Assembly (NCBI RefSeq): GCF_000585415.1
Contig: NZ_KK073876.1
Span: 927,810-991,809 of the forward strand
Direction of reading: 5' to 3'
Source of the DNA: Sphingomonas jaspsi DSM 18422
GTDB taxonomy: Bacteria > Pseudomonadota > Alphaproteobacteria > Sphingomonadales > Sphingomonadaceae
Length of the DNA: 64,000 nucleotides
The notes beneath the pieces are model-generated. The model saw only the letters and a list, made by a program, of their open reading frames with translations, did no database searches and had not been told where the DNA came from. Numbering within the stretch: the stretch's first letter is position 1; each line of letters starts with the position of its first letter. Shown one piece after another: positions 18,865 to 26,744 of the stretch. The position numbers and the translations under genes are program-made.

Positions 18865-19871
18865 TGCAGGCAGCGATTTACGGCATGGCGGGGCTGACGC
18901 TCACCGCCGACGAAGTGGCGTTCTTCACGGACGCCAGGCCCGCGGGCTACATCCTGTTCAAGCGCAATTGCGAGACGCGCGAGCAGCTTCGTGCGCTGAC
19001 CGATGCCTTGCGCGACCTGGAAGGGCGCGAGGATGTGGCGATTTCGATCGACCAGGAAGGCGGCCGCGTCGCGCGGATGAAGGCGCCCGAATGGCCCGGC
19101 TTTCCCAGCGGCGAGCCGTTCGACAGGCTGTACCAGATCGCCCCGTCGAGCGCGATCGAGGCGATGCGCGCCAATGCGCTGGCGCTGGCGCTGATGCTGC
19201 GCGAGGTGGGGGTCAATATCGACCTCATCCCCAACCTCGATTTGCGGATTCCGGGGCGGCACGAGATCGTCGGCGACCGCGGCTATGGCGAGGACCCGCT
19301 GCAGGTCGCCTCGCTGGGGCGGGCGGTGCTGCGCGGGCTGGAGGCGGGCGGTTGCATCGGCGTCATCAAGCATATCCCGGGCCACGGCCGGGCGCATGCC
19401 GACAGCCATCTTGAGCTGCCGGTGGTGGAAGAGGATGAGGCGGCGCTGGCCGACGACATCTTCCCGTTCGAACGATTGAACGATGCGCCGATGGCGATGG
19501 TCAACCACCTGCTCTACCGCGCCTGGGATGGCGAACGGCCGGCGAGCCAGTCGCCGTTCGTGATCGCGGAAATCATCCGCAAGCGGATCGGTTTTTCCGG
19601 GCTGCTGATGAGCGACGATATCGGCATGGAGGCGCTCGACGGCGACCATGGCCAGCGCGCCGCAGCCTGCGTCGCGGCGGGCTGCGACCTCGTCCTCGCC
19701 TGCGACGGCAAGATGGAGAATATGGTCAAGGTCGCGGGCGCGGTCGGCGACATGGGCGAGGCCGCGCAGGCGCGCTTCGACGCGGCGATGGCGCGGATCG
19801 CGGCGCCGAGCGATCAGCTTGGCTTCGAAGGGGCGATGGCCAAGCGCGACGCGCTGCTGGCGCTCGCCTGA
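18864..19871 (+). CDS. nagZ: Beta-N-acetylhexosaminidase (GH3)
   Basis: NagZ removes GlcNAc from cytoplasmic anhydro-muropeptides during peptidoglycan recycling. The 335 residues show the GH3 motif KHIPGHGRAHADSHLELP with the catalytic His/Asp loop, IDQEGGRVARM, and the nucleophile region LLMSDDIGMEAL. There is no signal peptide, consistent with a cytoplasmic enzyme. The ATG overlaps the SPOR gene stop by one base. Confidence 0.95.
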   Translation: MQAAIYGMAGLTLTADEVAFFTDARPAGYILFKRNCETREQLRALTDALRDLEGREDVAISIDQEGGRVARMKAPEWPGFPSGEPFDRLYQIAPSSAIEAMRANALALALMLREVGVNIDLIPNLDLRIPGRHEIVGDRGYGEDPLQVASLGRAVLRGLEAGGCIGVIKHIPGHGRAHADSHLELPVVEEDEAALADDIFPFERLNDAPMAMVNHLLYRAWDGERPASQSPFVIAEIIRKRIGFSGLLMSDDIGMEALDGDHGQRAAACVAAGCDLVLACDGKMENMVKVAGAVGDMGEAAQARFDAAMARIAAPSDQLGFEGAMAKRDALLALA

Positions 19872-19895
19872 ACTTCATCATAGCATCCCCGAATC

Positions 19896-20654
19896 ATGGG
19901 GGAGGAACTGTTCAGCTCGGCAGCGCGCGATGATGAGGCGCTGAACCTCAGCCTCGACGGCTGGGAGGGTCCGCTCGACCTGTTGCTGAACCTTGCGCGC
20001 AACCAGAAGGTGGATTTGCGCGAGATTTCGATCCTGGGGCTGGTCGAGCAATATCTCACCTACCTCGAACAGGCCAAGGCGCTCAGGCTGGAAATTGCCG
20101 CCGATTATCTGGTGATGGCGGCGTGGCTGGCCTACCTCAAAAGCTGCCTGCTGCTGCCCAAGGATCCGGAGCAGGATCCCTCGCCCGAAGAACTGGCGCT
20201 GCGGCTGCAGCTTCGCCTGCAGCGGCTCGACGCGATGCGCGACGCAGGGGCGCGACTGATGGGCCGCGACCGCACCGGGCGCGACGTCTTCTTTCGTGGG
20301 AAGCCGGAGGGGTTGCGCGTCACCAAGAAAGCGCAGTGGCGGGCGAGTGCGTTCGACCTTTACGCCGCCTATGGCCGCGTTCGCGCGCGGACCCAGCCGG
20401 CGATGCACGTCGTCGCGGCGCGGGCGGTGATGACGCTGGAAGATGCCATCCACCGCGTCGGCATGCTGATCGGCCAGACGCTCAACTGGACCACGCTGGA
20501 GGCGTTCCTGCCCGCGACCGCCGACCCGCAATATCGAAAGTCGGCGCTGGCCAGCAGCTTCGTCGCGGCGCTGGAATTGGCCAAGCAGGGGCGGTTGGAA
20601 TTGCAGCAGGAAGCGCCGTTCGCCGACATCATGGTGCGGAAGGCGGCGGCATAG
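19896..20654 (+). CDS. scpA: Segregation and condensation protein A
   Basis: ScpA is the kleisin subunit of the SMC-ScpAB condensin. The 252 residues have the family N-terminus LDGWEGPLDLLLNLARNQKVDLREISI, here as the kleisin head, then YLVMAAWLAYLKSCLLLP and a C-terminal winged helix (MTLEDAIHRVGMLIG ... FVAALELAKQGRLELQQ). Its stop overlaps the scpB GTG, the usual arrangement. Confidence 0.94.
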   Translation: MGEELFSSAARDDEALNLSLDGWEGPLDLLLNLARNQKVDLREISILGLVEQYLTYLEQAKALRLEIAADYLVMAAWLAYLKSCLLLPKDPEQDPSPEELALRLQLRLQRLDAMRDAGARLMGRDRTGRDVFFRGKPEGLRVTKKAQWRASAFDLYAAYGRVRARTQPAMHVVAARAVMTLEDAIHRVGMLIGQTLNWTTLEAFLPATADPQYRKSALASSFVAALELAKQGRLELQQEAPFADIMVRKAAA

Positions 20655-21232
20655 TGGACGATTTCACCCGCGCCGTCGAAGCTGCCGTCTTCGCCTCGTC
20701 CGAACCGATCGGGGTCGAGGAAATCGCCGCCTATGCCGGCGAGGGCGATGTCGCGGCGGCGCTGGCAGAATTGGCCGAGCGCTACACCGGGCATGGGGTG
20801 GAACTGGTCGAGCGCGGCGGGCGCTGGCATTTCCAGACCGCGCCCGACCTTGCCCATATCCTGCGCCGCACGCGCGAGGAGCCGCGCCGCCTGTCGCGCG
20901 CGGCGACCGAGACGCTGGCGATCATCGTCTATCATGAACCGGTCAGCCGGGCGGAGATCGAGGCGATCCGCGGGGTGCAGATTTCGAAAGGCACGCTCGA
21001 CGTGCTGATGGAAGCGGGGTGGGTGAAGACCGCGGGCCGCCGTGAAGTACCGGGGCGGCCGCTGCTTTATGCGACGACGCCCGACTTCCTGACGCACTTT
21101 GGCCTCAGCAGCCGCAAGGACCTGCCAGGCATCGACGATCTAAAGGCGGCGGGCCTGCTCGATCCGCTCGACGAGGCGATGCTGGCCGAGCTAGACCAGC
21201 TTCAACTGGAAAATGGCGAGGATGAGGACTAG
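20654..21232 (+). CDS. scpB: Segregation and condensation protein B
   Basis: ScpB is the kite subunit partner of ScpA. The GTG at 20654 overlaps the scpA stop and gives 192 residues. Tandem winged helices are visible, with the conserved LSRAATETLAIIVYHEPVSR and EIEAIRGVQISKGTLDVL segments and GRREVPGRPLLYATTPDFL. The open frame extends upstream over scpA but is not coding there. Confidence 0.93.
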   Translation: MDDFTRAVEAAVFASSEPIGVEEIAAYAGEGDVAAALAELAERYTGHGVELVERGGRWHFQTAPDLAHILRRTREEPRRLSRAATETLAIIVYHEPVSRAEIEAIRGVQISKGTLDVLMEAGWVKTAGRREVPGRPLLYATTPDFLTHFGLSSRKDLPGIDDLKAAGLLDPLDEAMLAELDQLQLENGEDED

Positions 21233-21267
21233 GTAGTCCCCAACGCACTTATCTATCGGAGTCCTTC

Positions 21268-21525
21268 ATGGGCGGTTTCAGCCTGATTCACTGGATCATT
21301 CTCGCGGTTCTCCTGCTGCTGCTGTTCGGCGGCAACCGCTTCTCGACCATGATGGGCGACGTCGCCAAGGGGCTGAAGAGCTTCAAACAGGGCCTGGCCG
21401 ACGAAGACGACAAGAAGCCGCAACCGCCGCAGCAGATCGGCACGCAGCAGCAGCCGATCGACATCACCCCGCGTCCCGCCGAACCGACGGCGCCGCCGCC
21501 GCCGGCGGACGACCAGACCCGCTAA
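21268..21525 (+). CDS. tatA: Twin-arginine translocase subunit TatA
   Basis: The 85 residues have one N-terminal membrane segment (HWIILAVLLLLLFGGNRF), the FGGNR hinge, then an amphipathic helix (MMGDVAKGLKSFKQGL) and an acidic, then Pro/Gln-rich tail. This architecture and its place before tatB and tatC identify TatA, the pore-forming subunit for folded proteins. Confidence 0.94.
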   Translation: MGGFSLIHWIILAVLLLLLFGGNRFSTMMGDVAKGLKSFKQGLADEDDKKPQPPQQIGTQQQPIDITPRPAEPTAPPPPADDQTR

Positions 21526-21543
21526 GCGACGCGGACCCCGCCG

Positions 21544-21936
21544 ATGTTCGGCGTCGATTCCTCAGAACTGCTGATCGTGGCGGTGCTGGCGCTGCTGTTC
21601 ATCGGCCCCAAGGACCTTCCGCATGTGATGTTGAAGGTCGGCCGCTTCGTCGGCAAGATCCGCGGCTACACGCGCCATTTCACCGCCGGGATCGAAAATG
21701 CGATCCGCGAAGCCGAGCTGGAGGAAATGGAAAAGAAGTGGCGCGAGGAAAACCAGCGCATCCTTGCCCAATATCCGGCCGACGGTGACTATCCCGATCC
21801 GGTCATGACGGCACAGCCCGTGATCAAGGATGAACCGACACCCGCGCTCGCAGCCGAGCAGCCCGACCTTCCGCTCGAATCGCCCGCCGCGCCCGACGAC
21901 GATCCCACGCCGATCAAGGATCGCGAACTGCCGTGA
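21544..21936 (+). CDS. tatB: Twin-arginine translocase subunit TatB
   Basis: The 130 residues have an N-terminal membrane helix with the TatB-type Glu (SSELLIVAVLALLFIGPKDLP), then a long charged amphipathic helix (IENAIREAELEEMEKKWREE) and an acidic Pro-rich tail. TatB with TatC forms the twin-arginine signal receptor. Its stop overlaps the tatC GTG. Confidence 0.93.
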   Translation: MFGVDSSELLIVAVLALLFIGPKDLPHVMLKVGRFVGKIRGYTRHFTAGIENAIREAELEEMEKKWREENQRILAQYPADGDYPDPVMTAQPVIKDEPTPALAAEQPDLPLESPAAPDDDPTPIKDRELP

Positions 21937-22772
21937 AAGACATCGACGACACCAAGGCGCCGTTGATCGATCATCTGATCGAGCTGCGCCGCCGCCTGCT
22001 GATGAGCGTCCTGGCGTTGATGGGCGCGTTTTTCGCCTGCCTTTATTTCGCCAAGCCGATCTTCGCCGTGCTGGTCCAGCCGCTGCTCGCAGCCGGGCAA
22101 GGCAAGCTGATCTACACCGATATCTTCGAGGCGTTCTTCGTCGAGGTGAAGGTGGCCTTCTTCGCGGCGCTGATGATCGCCTTTCCGGTGTTCGCGACGC
22201 AGATCTGGCGTTTCGTCGCGCCCGGGCTCTACGCCAAGGAGAAGAAGGCGTTCCTGCCGTTCCTGGTGATGACGCCCTTCTTTTTCATCGGCGGGGCCTG
22301 CTTCGCCTATCTGGTGGCGATGCCCTGGGCGCTGAAATTCCTGCTGGGATTTGAAGGCAATGTCGGCGGAGTCCAGCAGGAAGCCTTGCCGGCGATCGGC
22401 AATTATCTGAGCTTCGTCACCCGCTTCCTGTTCGGATTCGGCGTGGCATTCCTGCTGCCGGTCCTGCTGATGGTGCTGGAACGGGCGGGACTGGTGACCC
22501 GCGAACAGCTGGCCGGAAATCGCCGCTACGCGATCGTCGCCGCCGGCGCGGTCTCGGCCGTGCTGACGCCGCCCGACGCGGTGTCGATGCTGCTGATGCT
22601 GGTGCCGCTCTATGGACTGTACGAATTCGCCATCCTCGCGATCCGCGTCACGCACTGGCGTGCGGCGCGGCGCCGTATTTCTGCTGCTGATGGTGTGGAA
22701 GGGCCCCAGACAAGTGAGGGCCCGGAAGCGCCACCGGGGGGGGGGAGGGTTGGCGGTTCCGGGCCCATTTAA
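21933..22772 (+). CDS. tatC: Twin-arginine translocase subunit TatC
   Basis: The 279 residues from GTG 21933 have six membrane segments and family motifs: the N-terminal IDHLIELRRRLL, FFVEVKVAFFAAL, FPVFATQIWRFVAPGLY, and the F/P-rich loop before helix 5. The last ~35 residues (after THWRAARRRIS) are low complexity and encoded partly by a run of ten Gs at 22736-22745. A slip there would change the tail but leave the membrane core intact. Confidence 0.94.
   Translation: MKDIDDTKAPLIDHLIELRRRLLMSVLALMGAFFACLYFAKPIFAVLVQPLLAAGQGKLIYTDIFEAFFVEVKVAFFAALMIAFPVFATQIWRFVAPGLYAKEKKAFLPFLVMTPFFFIGGACFAYLVAMPWALKFLLGFEGNVGGVQQEALPAIGNYLSFVTRFLFGFGVAFLLPVLLMVLERAGLVTREQLAGNRRYAIVAAGAVSAVLTPPDAVSMLLMLVPLYGLYEFAILAIRVTHWRAARRRISAADGVEGPQTSEGPEAPPGGGRVGGSGPI
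22736..22745. repeat. Homopolymeric G10 tract in the tatC tail
   Basis: Ten consecutive Gs within the 3' end of tatC, with a further G7 at 22788-22794 just after the stop. Such tracts slip in replication and are also sequencing-error prone. Confidence 0.9.
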
Positions 22773-22773
22773 T

Positions 22774-22811
22774 CGGATAGCGAGAGCGGGGGGGCAAAAG
22801 GTCACTATCCG
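22774..22811. other. Inverted repeat between tatC and the phyP-like gene
   Basis: CGGATAG (22774-22780) pairs with CTATCCG (22805-22811) around a 24-base G-rich loop. It lies between convergent genes, so it may mark the end of either transcript. There is no T-run, so it is a weak terminator candidate. Confidence 0.25.
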
Positions 22812-22818
22812 AACAGTA
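22807..22818 (+). repeat. 12-bp direct repeat, left copy, flanking the stress locus
   Basis: ATCCGAACAGTA; an identical 12-mer lies at 26689-26700 in the same orientation. The two copies bracket the phyP-like, nepR, phyR, ecfG and micro-ORF block. Confidence 0.5.
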
Positions 22819-22889
22819 GAACGCCTGTTTTTCCGTCCCGGTTCCGCACAGCTGAAAATTTTTTTACGCGGCGCCAAATTGGCGGCCGA

Positions 22890-24428
22890 TCAGCGGTCGG
22901 GGAAGATTGGCAGGGTAACGGCGTAGCGTCCCAGCCGCCGGTCGAGCGGCGAGCGCAACTGTCGGGACAGGCCTTCCACCACGCGCTCGAACTGGACCCG
23001 CGACTGGTCGTCGTCATCGTCGGTGTCGGGGCGGAGTACCGCGCTTTCGATCGCCAGCGTCGCGGTCAAATCGCCGGCCCGCCGGACGGCGATCCGTACC
23101 GGGCTATGCGGTTCGCGCAGCATCGCGAATTCGACTATTTCGGTGACTAGGAAGGCGGCTGCGACCGCGACGTCCTGGGTCGTGGAAGCATTGTCGACCT
23201 CCAGCTCGAACGGCATGGCGCGGGCCTCGACCGGCGCACTGGCGCGAAGTCCTGCGGACAGTTCGGTGAGCAGCGGCCGGAGCGCAATGCCGCGATTTTC
23301 CTCCAGCTCGGCATAGTGGTTGCGGTGGACGACCGACAAGGCGTCGACCCGCCGACCGATGGCGGCGTAGGCAGCCTTGGCTTCAGGATCGACGGCGGTG
23401 CGACCGTGGATCGACAGCAGCGAAGCGACGACCTGCAGGTTGTTCTTCACCCGGTGGTGAACCTCGCGCACCAAGCGGCGCTGGCCTTCGAGCGCGTCGC
23501 GCGCTTCGCGCTCTGCACCCTCGATGCGATCGACCGCGCGCTGGAAGGCAGTGCCGAGTTCGGAGATTTCGGCGGTCGGCCCGACCGTCGCCGGCAGGAC
23601 GATTTCGCCGCCTTGCGCCGGGTCATAGGCCGATACGCTGCGCTGCAGGTCGCGCAGCGGCCGGATGATCATGCGCTGGATCATCCACCAGCTGACGATC
23701 GCGGCTGCGGCCCACATCAGGATCGGCAGGAAAATGACCAGCCGGTCGATCGGCGAGATCAGCGGTCGGTCGACCGCTACCTTCGCCGTCAGTCGGCGCG
23801 ACGCGATCGGGAAACTGGCATCCACGCGCTTGCCGGTGGAGGGCAAGTCGACCAGCGTCAGCATCTGGTCGCCGGACTGCAGCGCGGCGAGGCGGATGTC
23901 CGGGCGGCCGTCGGTCAGGGCATGGACCAGTTCGTCGCTACTCAGGTGGATGGTGGCCGATCCGCCGACCAGACCGGCGCGGACGTAAAGCCCGTTGCCC
24001 GCCGGATCGAGCCAGATCCGGATGTCGCCAGGCGCCGCAAGCGGTTCGACCTGGGCGGCGCCCGCATCCCCGACCGCGCAGATCCGATTGCCGGTCGCGT
24101 CCTCGACCGAAAATTCGCTGCCGAACGCCGGCGCGAGCGCGAGGTAACGGCGCACGTCGTCACACGGTGCCGGGCCGTTGCCGGCCAGGGCGGCGGCCCC
24201 GGCTACCTTCATGGAAAGCACATTTCGGCCGATCAGCCGCTCGATCGCGTCGGCGCCGTCGCGCGCCTGGTCGATGCTGGCGTCGGCGATCGTCCGGTTG
24301 GCGGCATCGAAATTGCGTTTGGTCATCCAGGCGCCCACACCGCCGATCGGCAGAAGCGCCAAGCTTATGATGAGCAGGATCTTGAGCGGGGTCGTCAGAC
24401 CACCGAACCAGTTGCCAAGGCGATTCAT
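22890..24428 (-). CDS. phyP: PhyP-like sensor histidine kinase family protein with degenerate ATPase domain
   Basis: The 512 residues have a membrane helix (about 15-33), a periplasmic sensing domain, a second membrane helix (about 230-250), a HAMP-like linker, and a HisKA_2 H-box (VREVHHRVKNNLQVVASLL, His 324/325). The following HATPase region is degenerate: where family members have an N-box NELVxNAxKH, this has TEIVEFAML, and no DxGxG box precedes the C-terminus. In Sphingomonas, the locus-encoded PhyP is a negative regulator of PhyR thought to act as a phosphatase. The same role here is inference from position and the missing ATP-binding residues. It lies 24 bases after nepR on the same strand. 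Confidence 0.82.
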   Translation of the reverse strand: MNRLGNWFGGLTTPLKILLIISLALLPIGGVGAWMTKRNFDAANRTIADASIDQARDGADAIERLIGRNVLSMKVAGAAALAGNGPAPCDDVRRYLALAPAFGSEFSVEDATGNRICAVGDAGAAQVEPLAAPGDIRIWLDPAGNGLYVRAGLVGGSATIHLSSDELVHALTDGRPDIRLAALQSGDQMLTLVDLPSTGKRVDASFPIASRRLTAKVAVDRPLISPIDRLVIFLPILMWAAAAIVSWWMIQRMIIRPLRDLQRSVSAYDPAQGGEIVLPATVGPTAEISELGTAFQRAVDRIEGAEREARDALEGQRRLVREVHHRVKNNLQVVASLLSIHGRTAVDPEAKAAYAAIGRRVDALSVVHRNHYAELEENRGIALRPLLTELSAGLRASAPVEARAMPFELEVDNASTTQDVAVAAAFLVTEIVEFAMLREPHSPVRIAVRRAGDLTATLAIESAVLRPDTDDDDDQSRVQFERVVEGLSRQLRSPLDRRLGRYAVTLPIFPDR

Positions 24429-24452
24429 GACGACCCGACTCCCGCCGGAACG

Positions 24453-24686
24453 TCAGTCAAGCTTGCCGAGAAGGTCGAGGAAATCCTGGGGTACGTCTTC
24501 GCGAAGCATTTCGTCGTAGACGGTCTTGAGTGCGCGTCCGACGGTGCCCGAACGCTCCGCGCCCTTGCGTTTCTTGTCGGTCTTGGACGAACTGCCACCG
24601 GTGGGAATGCCCTTGTCGCTGCCACTCAACTTTGCATCCCCCTCGCGCGTTCTGATCTGCGCTTCACGTCCCACCTTCGAAAACAC
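24453..24686 (-). CDS. nepR: Anti-sigma factor NepR
   Basis: NepR holds the stress sigma factor EcfG inactive until phosphorylated PhyR takes it away. The 77 residues have a basic, disordered N-terminus and the family core GRALKTVYDEMLREDVPQ followed by DFLDLLGKLD at the C-terminus, the two helices that wrap either EcfG or PhyR. The start is uncertain: GTG 24686 is the longest, with a Shine-Dalgarno placed rather close, and a GTG at 24674 is an alternative. A candidate EcfG promoter lies about 110 bases upstream. Confidence 0.9.
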   Translation of the reverse strand: MFSKVGREAQIRTREGDAKLSGSDKGIPTGGSSSKTDKKRKGAERSGTVGRALKTVYDEMLREDVPQDFLDLLGKLD

Positions 24687-24793
24687 TCCCCACGCTGCCC
24701 GGTCGTGATCGATCGAGAAACGCCGTCGTCACCTATCGGTCCGCACAGGCGGGCGTCAATGGCCGCCCGAAAGATGAACCGAGATGAAACGGA

Positions 24794-24818
24794 AACAACA
24801 TGATGACCGCTTTGTTCC
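24794..24818 (-). promoter_or_regulatory. Candidate EcfG-dependent promoter for nepR
   Basis: On the minus strand: GGAAC (24818-24814), a 16-base spacer, then TGTT (24797-24794). The alphaproteobacterial EcfG consensus is GGAAC, 16-17 bases, CGTT. It points toward nepR-phyP. Autoregulation of this locus by EcfG is well known in the class. Confidence 0.55.
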
Positions 24819-24861
24819 AAGCGAAATGGCGGTCGCAATCGGTCCGTTGCAATTTTGCGAC

Positions 24862-24887
24862 GGAACCCAATTCGCCTCTCGGGGGTT
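24862..24887 (+). promoter_or_regulatory. Candidate EcfG-dependent promoter for phyR
   Basis: GGAAC at 24862-24866, a 17-base spacer, then GGTT at 24884-24887, one base off the CGTT consensus. It lies 75 bases before the phyR ATG and faces away from the nepR promoter. Confidence 0.5.
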
Positions 24888-24961
24888 GCGATGGGACGGG
24901 CGGGTCTCCACAACGGGGGCGTAACAATCCCGCCGCAATGTCTTGGGGAGAATATTCTATC

Positions 24962-25762
24962 ATGTCGCTGGGTCAGGAACTCGCACCGCACCTGCCTTTC
25001 TTGCGCCGCTACGCCCGCGCACTCACCGGAAGCCAGATGCACGGCGACGCGTTCGTCCGCGCCACGCTGGAAACCATCGTCGCCCAGCCGTCCGAATTTC
25101 CGCGCGACGTCGATCCGCGCCTCGGGCTCTACCGCATTTTCCATGCGATCTGGTCGAGCGCGAACATCGATGAAGGCGAAGAGCCGAGCAACGCGTTGGG
25201 CGGCGCCGAAGGCATTGCGCAGGCGCGCCTCGCCAGGATCACGCCGCTGTCGCGCCAAGCGCTGCTGCTGACCGGCCTCGAAGGTTTTTCGACCGACGAC
25301 GCGGCCTATCTGATCGATGCCACCCCGGCCGACGTCGAATCGCTGGTCGCTGAAGCGCTGGCGGAAATCGAGCGCCAGACCCATGCCGACGTGCTGATCA
25401 TCGAGGATGAACCGATCATCGCGATGGATATCGAATCGATCGTGCGCGACCTCGGCCACAATGTGACCGGCGTCGCCGTGACGCGCGACGAGGCGGTGGC
25501 CCAGGCGCGCAAGTCGCCCCCGGGCCTCGTCCTTGCCGACATCCAGCTTGCCGACGATTCGAGCGGCATCGACGCGGTGAAGGACATCCTGCAGGAATTT
25601 TCGGTGCCGGTGATCTTCATCACCGCCTTCCCGGAGCGCCTGCTGACGGGCACGCGGCCGGAGCCGACCTTCCTCATCACGAAACCGTTCCAGCGCTCGA
25701 CGGTCAAGGCGGCGATCAGCCAGGCCCTGTTCTTCGACGCGGCAACGGTCCCGGCCATCTGA
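24962..25762 (+). CDS. phyR: General stress response regulator PhyR
   Basis: PhyR is an anti-anti-sigma factor: when phosphorylated, its sigma-like domain binds NepR and frees EcfG. I chose the ATG at 24962 (266 residues). The N-terminal sigma-like domain (about 5-135) contains FLRRYARALTGSQMHGD and the region-4-like LSRQALLLTGLEGFSTDDAAYL. The receiver domain (about 142-260) has VLIIEDEP, the phosphoacceptor Asp193 in VLADIQLAD, and the LITKPF lysine. The domain order (sigma-like then receiver) is unique to PhyR. Confidence 0.96.
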   Translation: MSLGQELAPHLPFLRRYARALTGSQMHGDAFVRATLETIVAQPSEFPRDVDPRLGLYRIFHAIWSSANIDEGEEPSNALGGAEGIAQARLARITPLSRQALLLTGLEGFSTDDAAYLIDATPADVESLVAEALAEIERQTHADVLIIEDEPIIAMDIESIVRDLGHNVTGVAVTRDEAVAQARKSPPGLVLADIQLADDSSGIDAVKDILQEFSVPVIFITAFPERLLTGTRPEPTFLITKPFQRSTVKAAISQALFFDAATVPAI

Positions 25763-25817
25763 CGTCCGGCATTGTCCATCGGGTGTTAAAGCCCTACATT
25801 CGACGAGTAGGCATCAC

Positions 25818-26513
25818 GTGGATGACTGTACTTCGGCGCCCGTTGGCGTCGGCAGCGTAGCGGGGCGGGGTTTGGTGAGCGAAGAAATCGACCCTCAGGA
25901 CATTGTCGCGGTGTCGGCCGAACCGACGCCGCTGTCCGACGCCGACTTCAAGGCGGAACTGGGTACGGTCATCCCGCACCTGCGTGCCTTCGGCCGTTCG
26001 TTGTCCGGCAGCCGCGACGCGGCCGACGACCTTGTCCAGGAAACGCTGCTGAAGGCGTGGGCGGCGCGCAAGCGATTCCAGGCCGGCACCAATATGCGGG
26101 CCTGGACCTTCATCATCCTGCGCAACCTGTTCCTCAGCCAGATGCGCCGTGCGCGGTTCAAGGGCGAATGGGACGATGTGACCGCGGCCAAGATCCTGTC
26201 TGCTCCGGCAAGCCAGGACCGGCATATCGAGCTTGGCGACATGCAGCGCGCTTTGCTCCACTTGCCGCAACCCCAGCGCGAGGCGCTCATCCTCGTCGGG
26301 GCGGGCGGGTTCGCTTATGAAGAAGCAGCGGAAATCTGCGGCTGTGCGGTCGGCACGATCAAGAGCCGCGTTGCGCGTGGGCGCGTAGCGCTGGAAGCGT
26401 TGATGAGCGACGGCAAGCTGCCGTCCCGCCGGCAGCACAAGACCAATCCCGACAAGTCGGCGCTGCAGGAAATCATGGGCGAGGTCGACCAGCTCAGCGG
26501 CGGTCGAGGCTGA
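25818..26513 (+). CDS. ecfG: General stress response ECF sigma factor EcfG
   Basis: EcfG directs transcription of the general stress regulon. From GTG 25818 the protein has 231 residues; a GTG at 25875 (MSEEIDPQDIV) is an equally possible start. Region 2 is clear (VIPHLRAFGRSLSGSRDAADDLVQETLLKAW as two blocks, then AWTFIILRNLFLSQMRRAR), as is region 4 (LPQPQREALILVGAGGFAYEEAAEICGCAVGTIKSRVARGR in parts). I see no GGAAC element in the 55 bases after phyR, so it probably shares the phyR promoter. Its stop abuts the stop of a convergent micro-ORF. Confidence 0.94.
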   Translation: MDDCTSAPVGVGSVAGRGLVSEEIDPQDIVAVSAEPTPLSDADFKAELGTVIPHLRAFGRSLSGSRDAADDLVQETLLKAWAARKRFQAGTNMRAWTFIILRNLFLSQMRRARFKGEWDDVTAAKILSAPASQDRHIELGDMQRALLHLPQPQREALILVGAGGFAYEEAAEICGCAVGTIKSRVARGRVALEALMSDGKLPSRRQHKTNPDKSALQEIMGEVDQLSGGRG

Positions 26514-26648
26514 TCAGGCCAGCTTTTTAAGCAGCGCTTCGAATTCGCCAGCCGCATCGTCCGCCGGCGCATGAAACGCACGACGAAGCGCAGCCGCAAG
26601 GCCCGCTTGGACGGGAGGAAGAACGTCAATCTTTACGCGATTTGACAT
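26514..26648 (-). CDS. 44-residue NepR-like micro-ORF convergent with ecfG
   Basis: The ORF runs from ATG 26648 to a TGA that directly abuts the ecfG TGA (TGATCA). Its second half, VQAGLAAALRRAFHAP followed by DDAAGEFEALLKKLA, lines up with the NepR of this window: ALxxxF/Y matches GRALKTVY, and FEALLKKL matches FLDLLGKL, with one residue fewer between. A GAGG lies about 12 bases before the ATG. NepR works by two short helices, so a 44-residue homologue could in principle bind EcfG or PhyR. The similarity is read by eye, so this may be a minimal NepR paralogue or a coincidence of short Leu/Ala helices. Confidence 0.55.
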   Translation of the reverse strand: MSNRVKIDVLPPVQAGLAAALRRAFHAPADDAAGEFEALLKKLA

Positions 26649-26688
26649 GGAGTTCTTCGTCCTCGTTTCAAAGGGACGATCATTTGCC

Positions 26689-26700
26689 ATCCGAACAGTA
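26689..26700 (+). repeat. 12-bp direct repeat, right copy, flanking the stress locus
   Basis: ATCCGAACAGTA, identical to 22807-22818. It lies in the gap between the micro-ORF and glnE. Confidence 0.5.
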
Positions 26701-26744
26701 ATGCGCGAGCGCCCGATCGGTTTCATCGAGCGCGCATTTCGGCC

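Noticed and set aside
22612..22926. 104-codon ORF overlapping the end of tatC
   Set aside because: Out of frame with tatC, crosses the G tracts and the convergent gene, and has no recognisable features.
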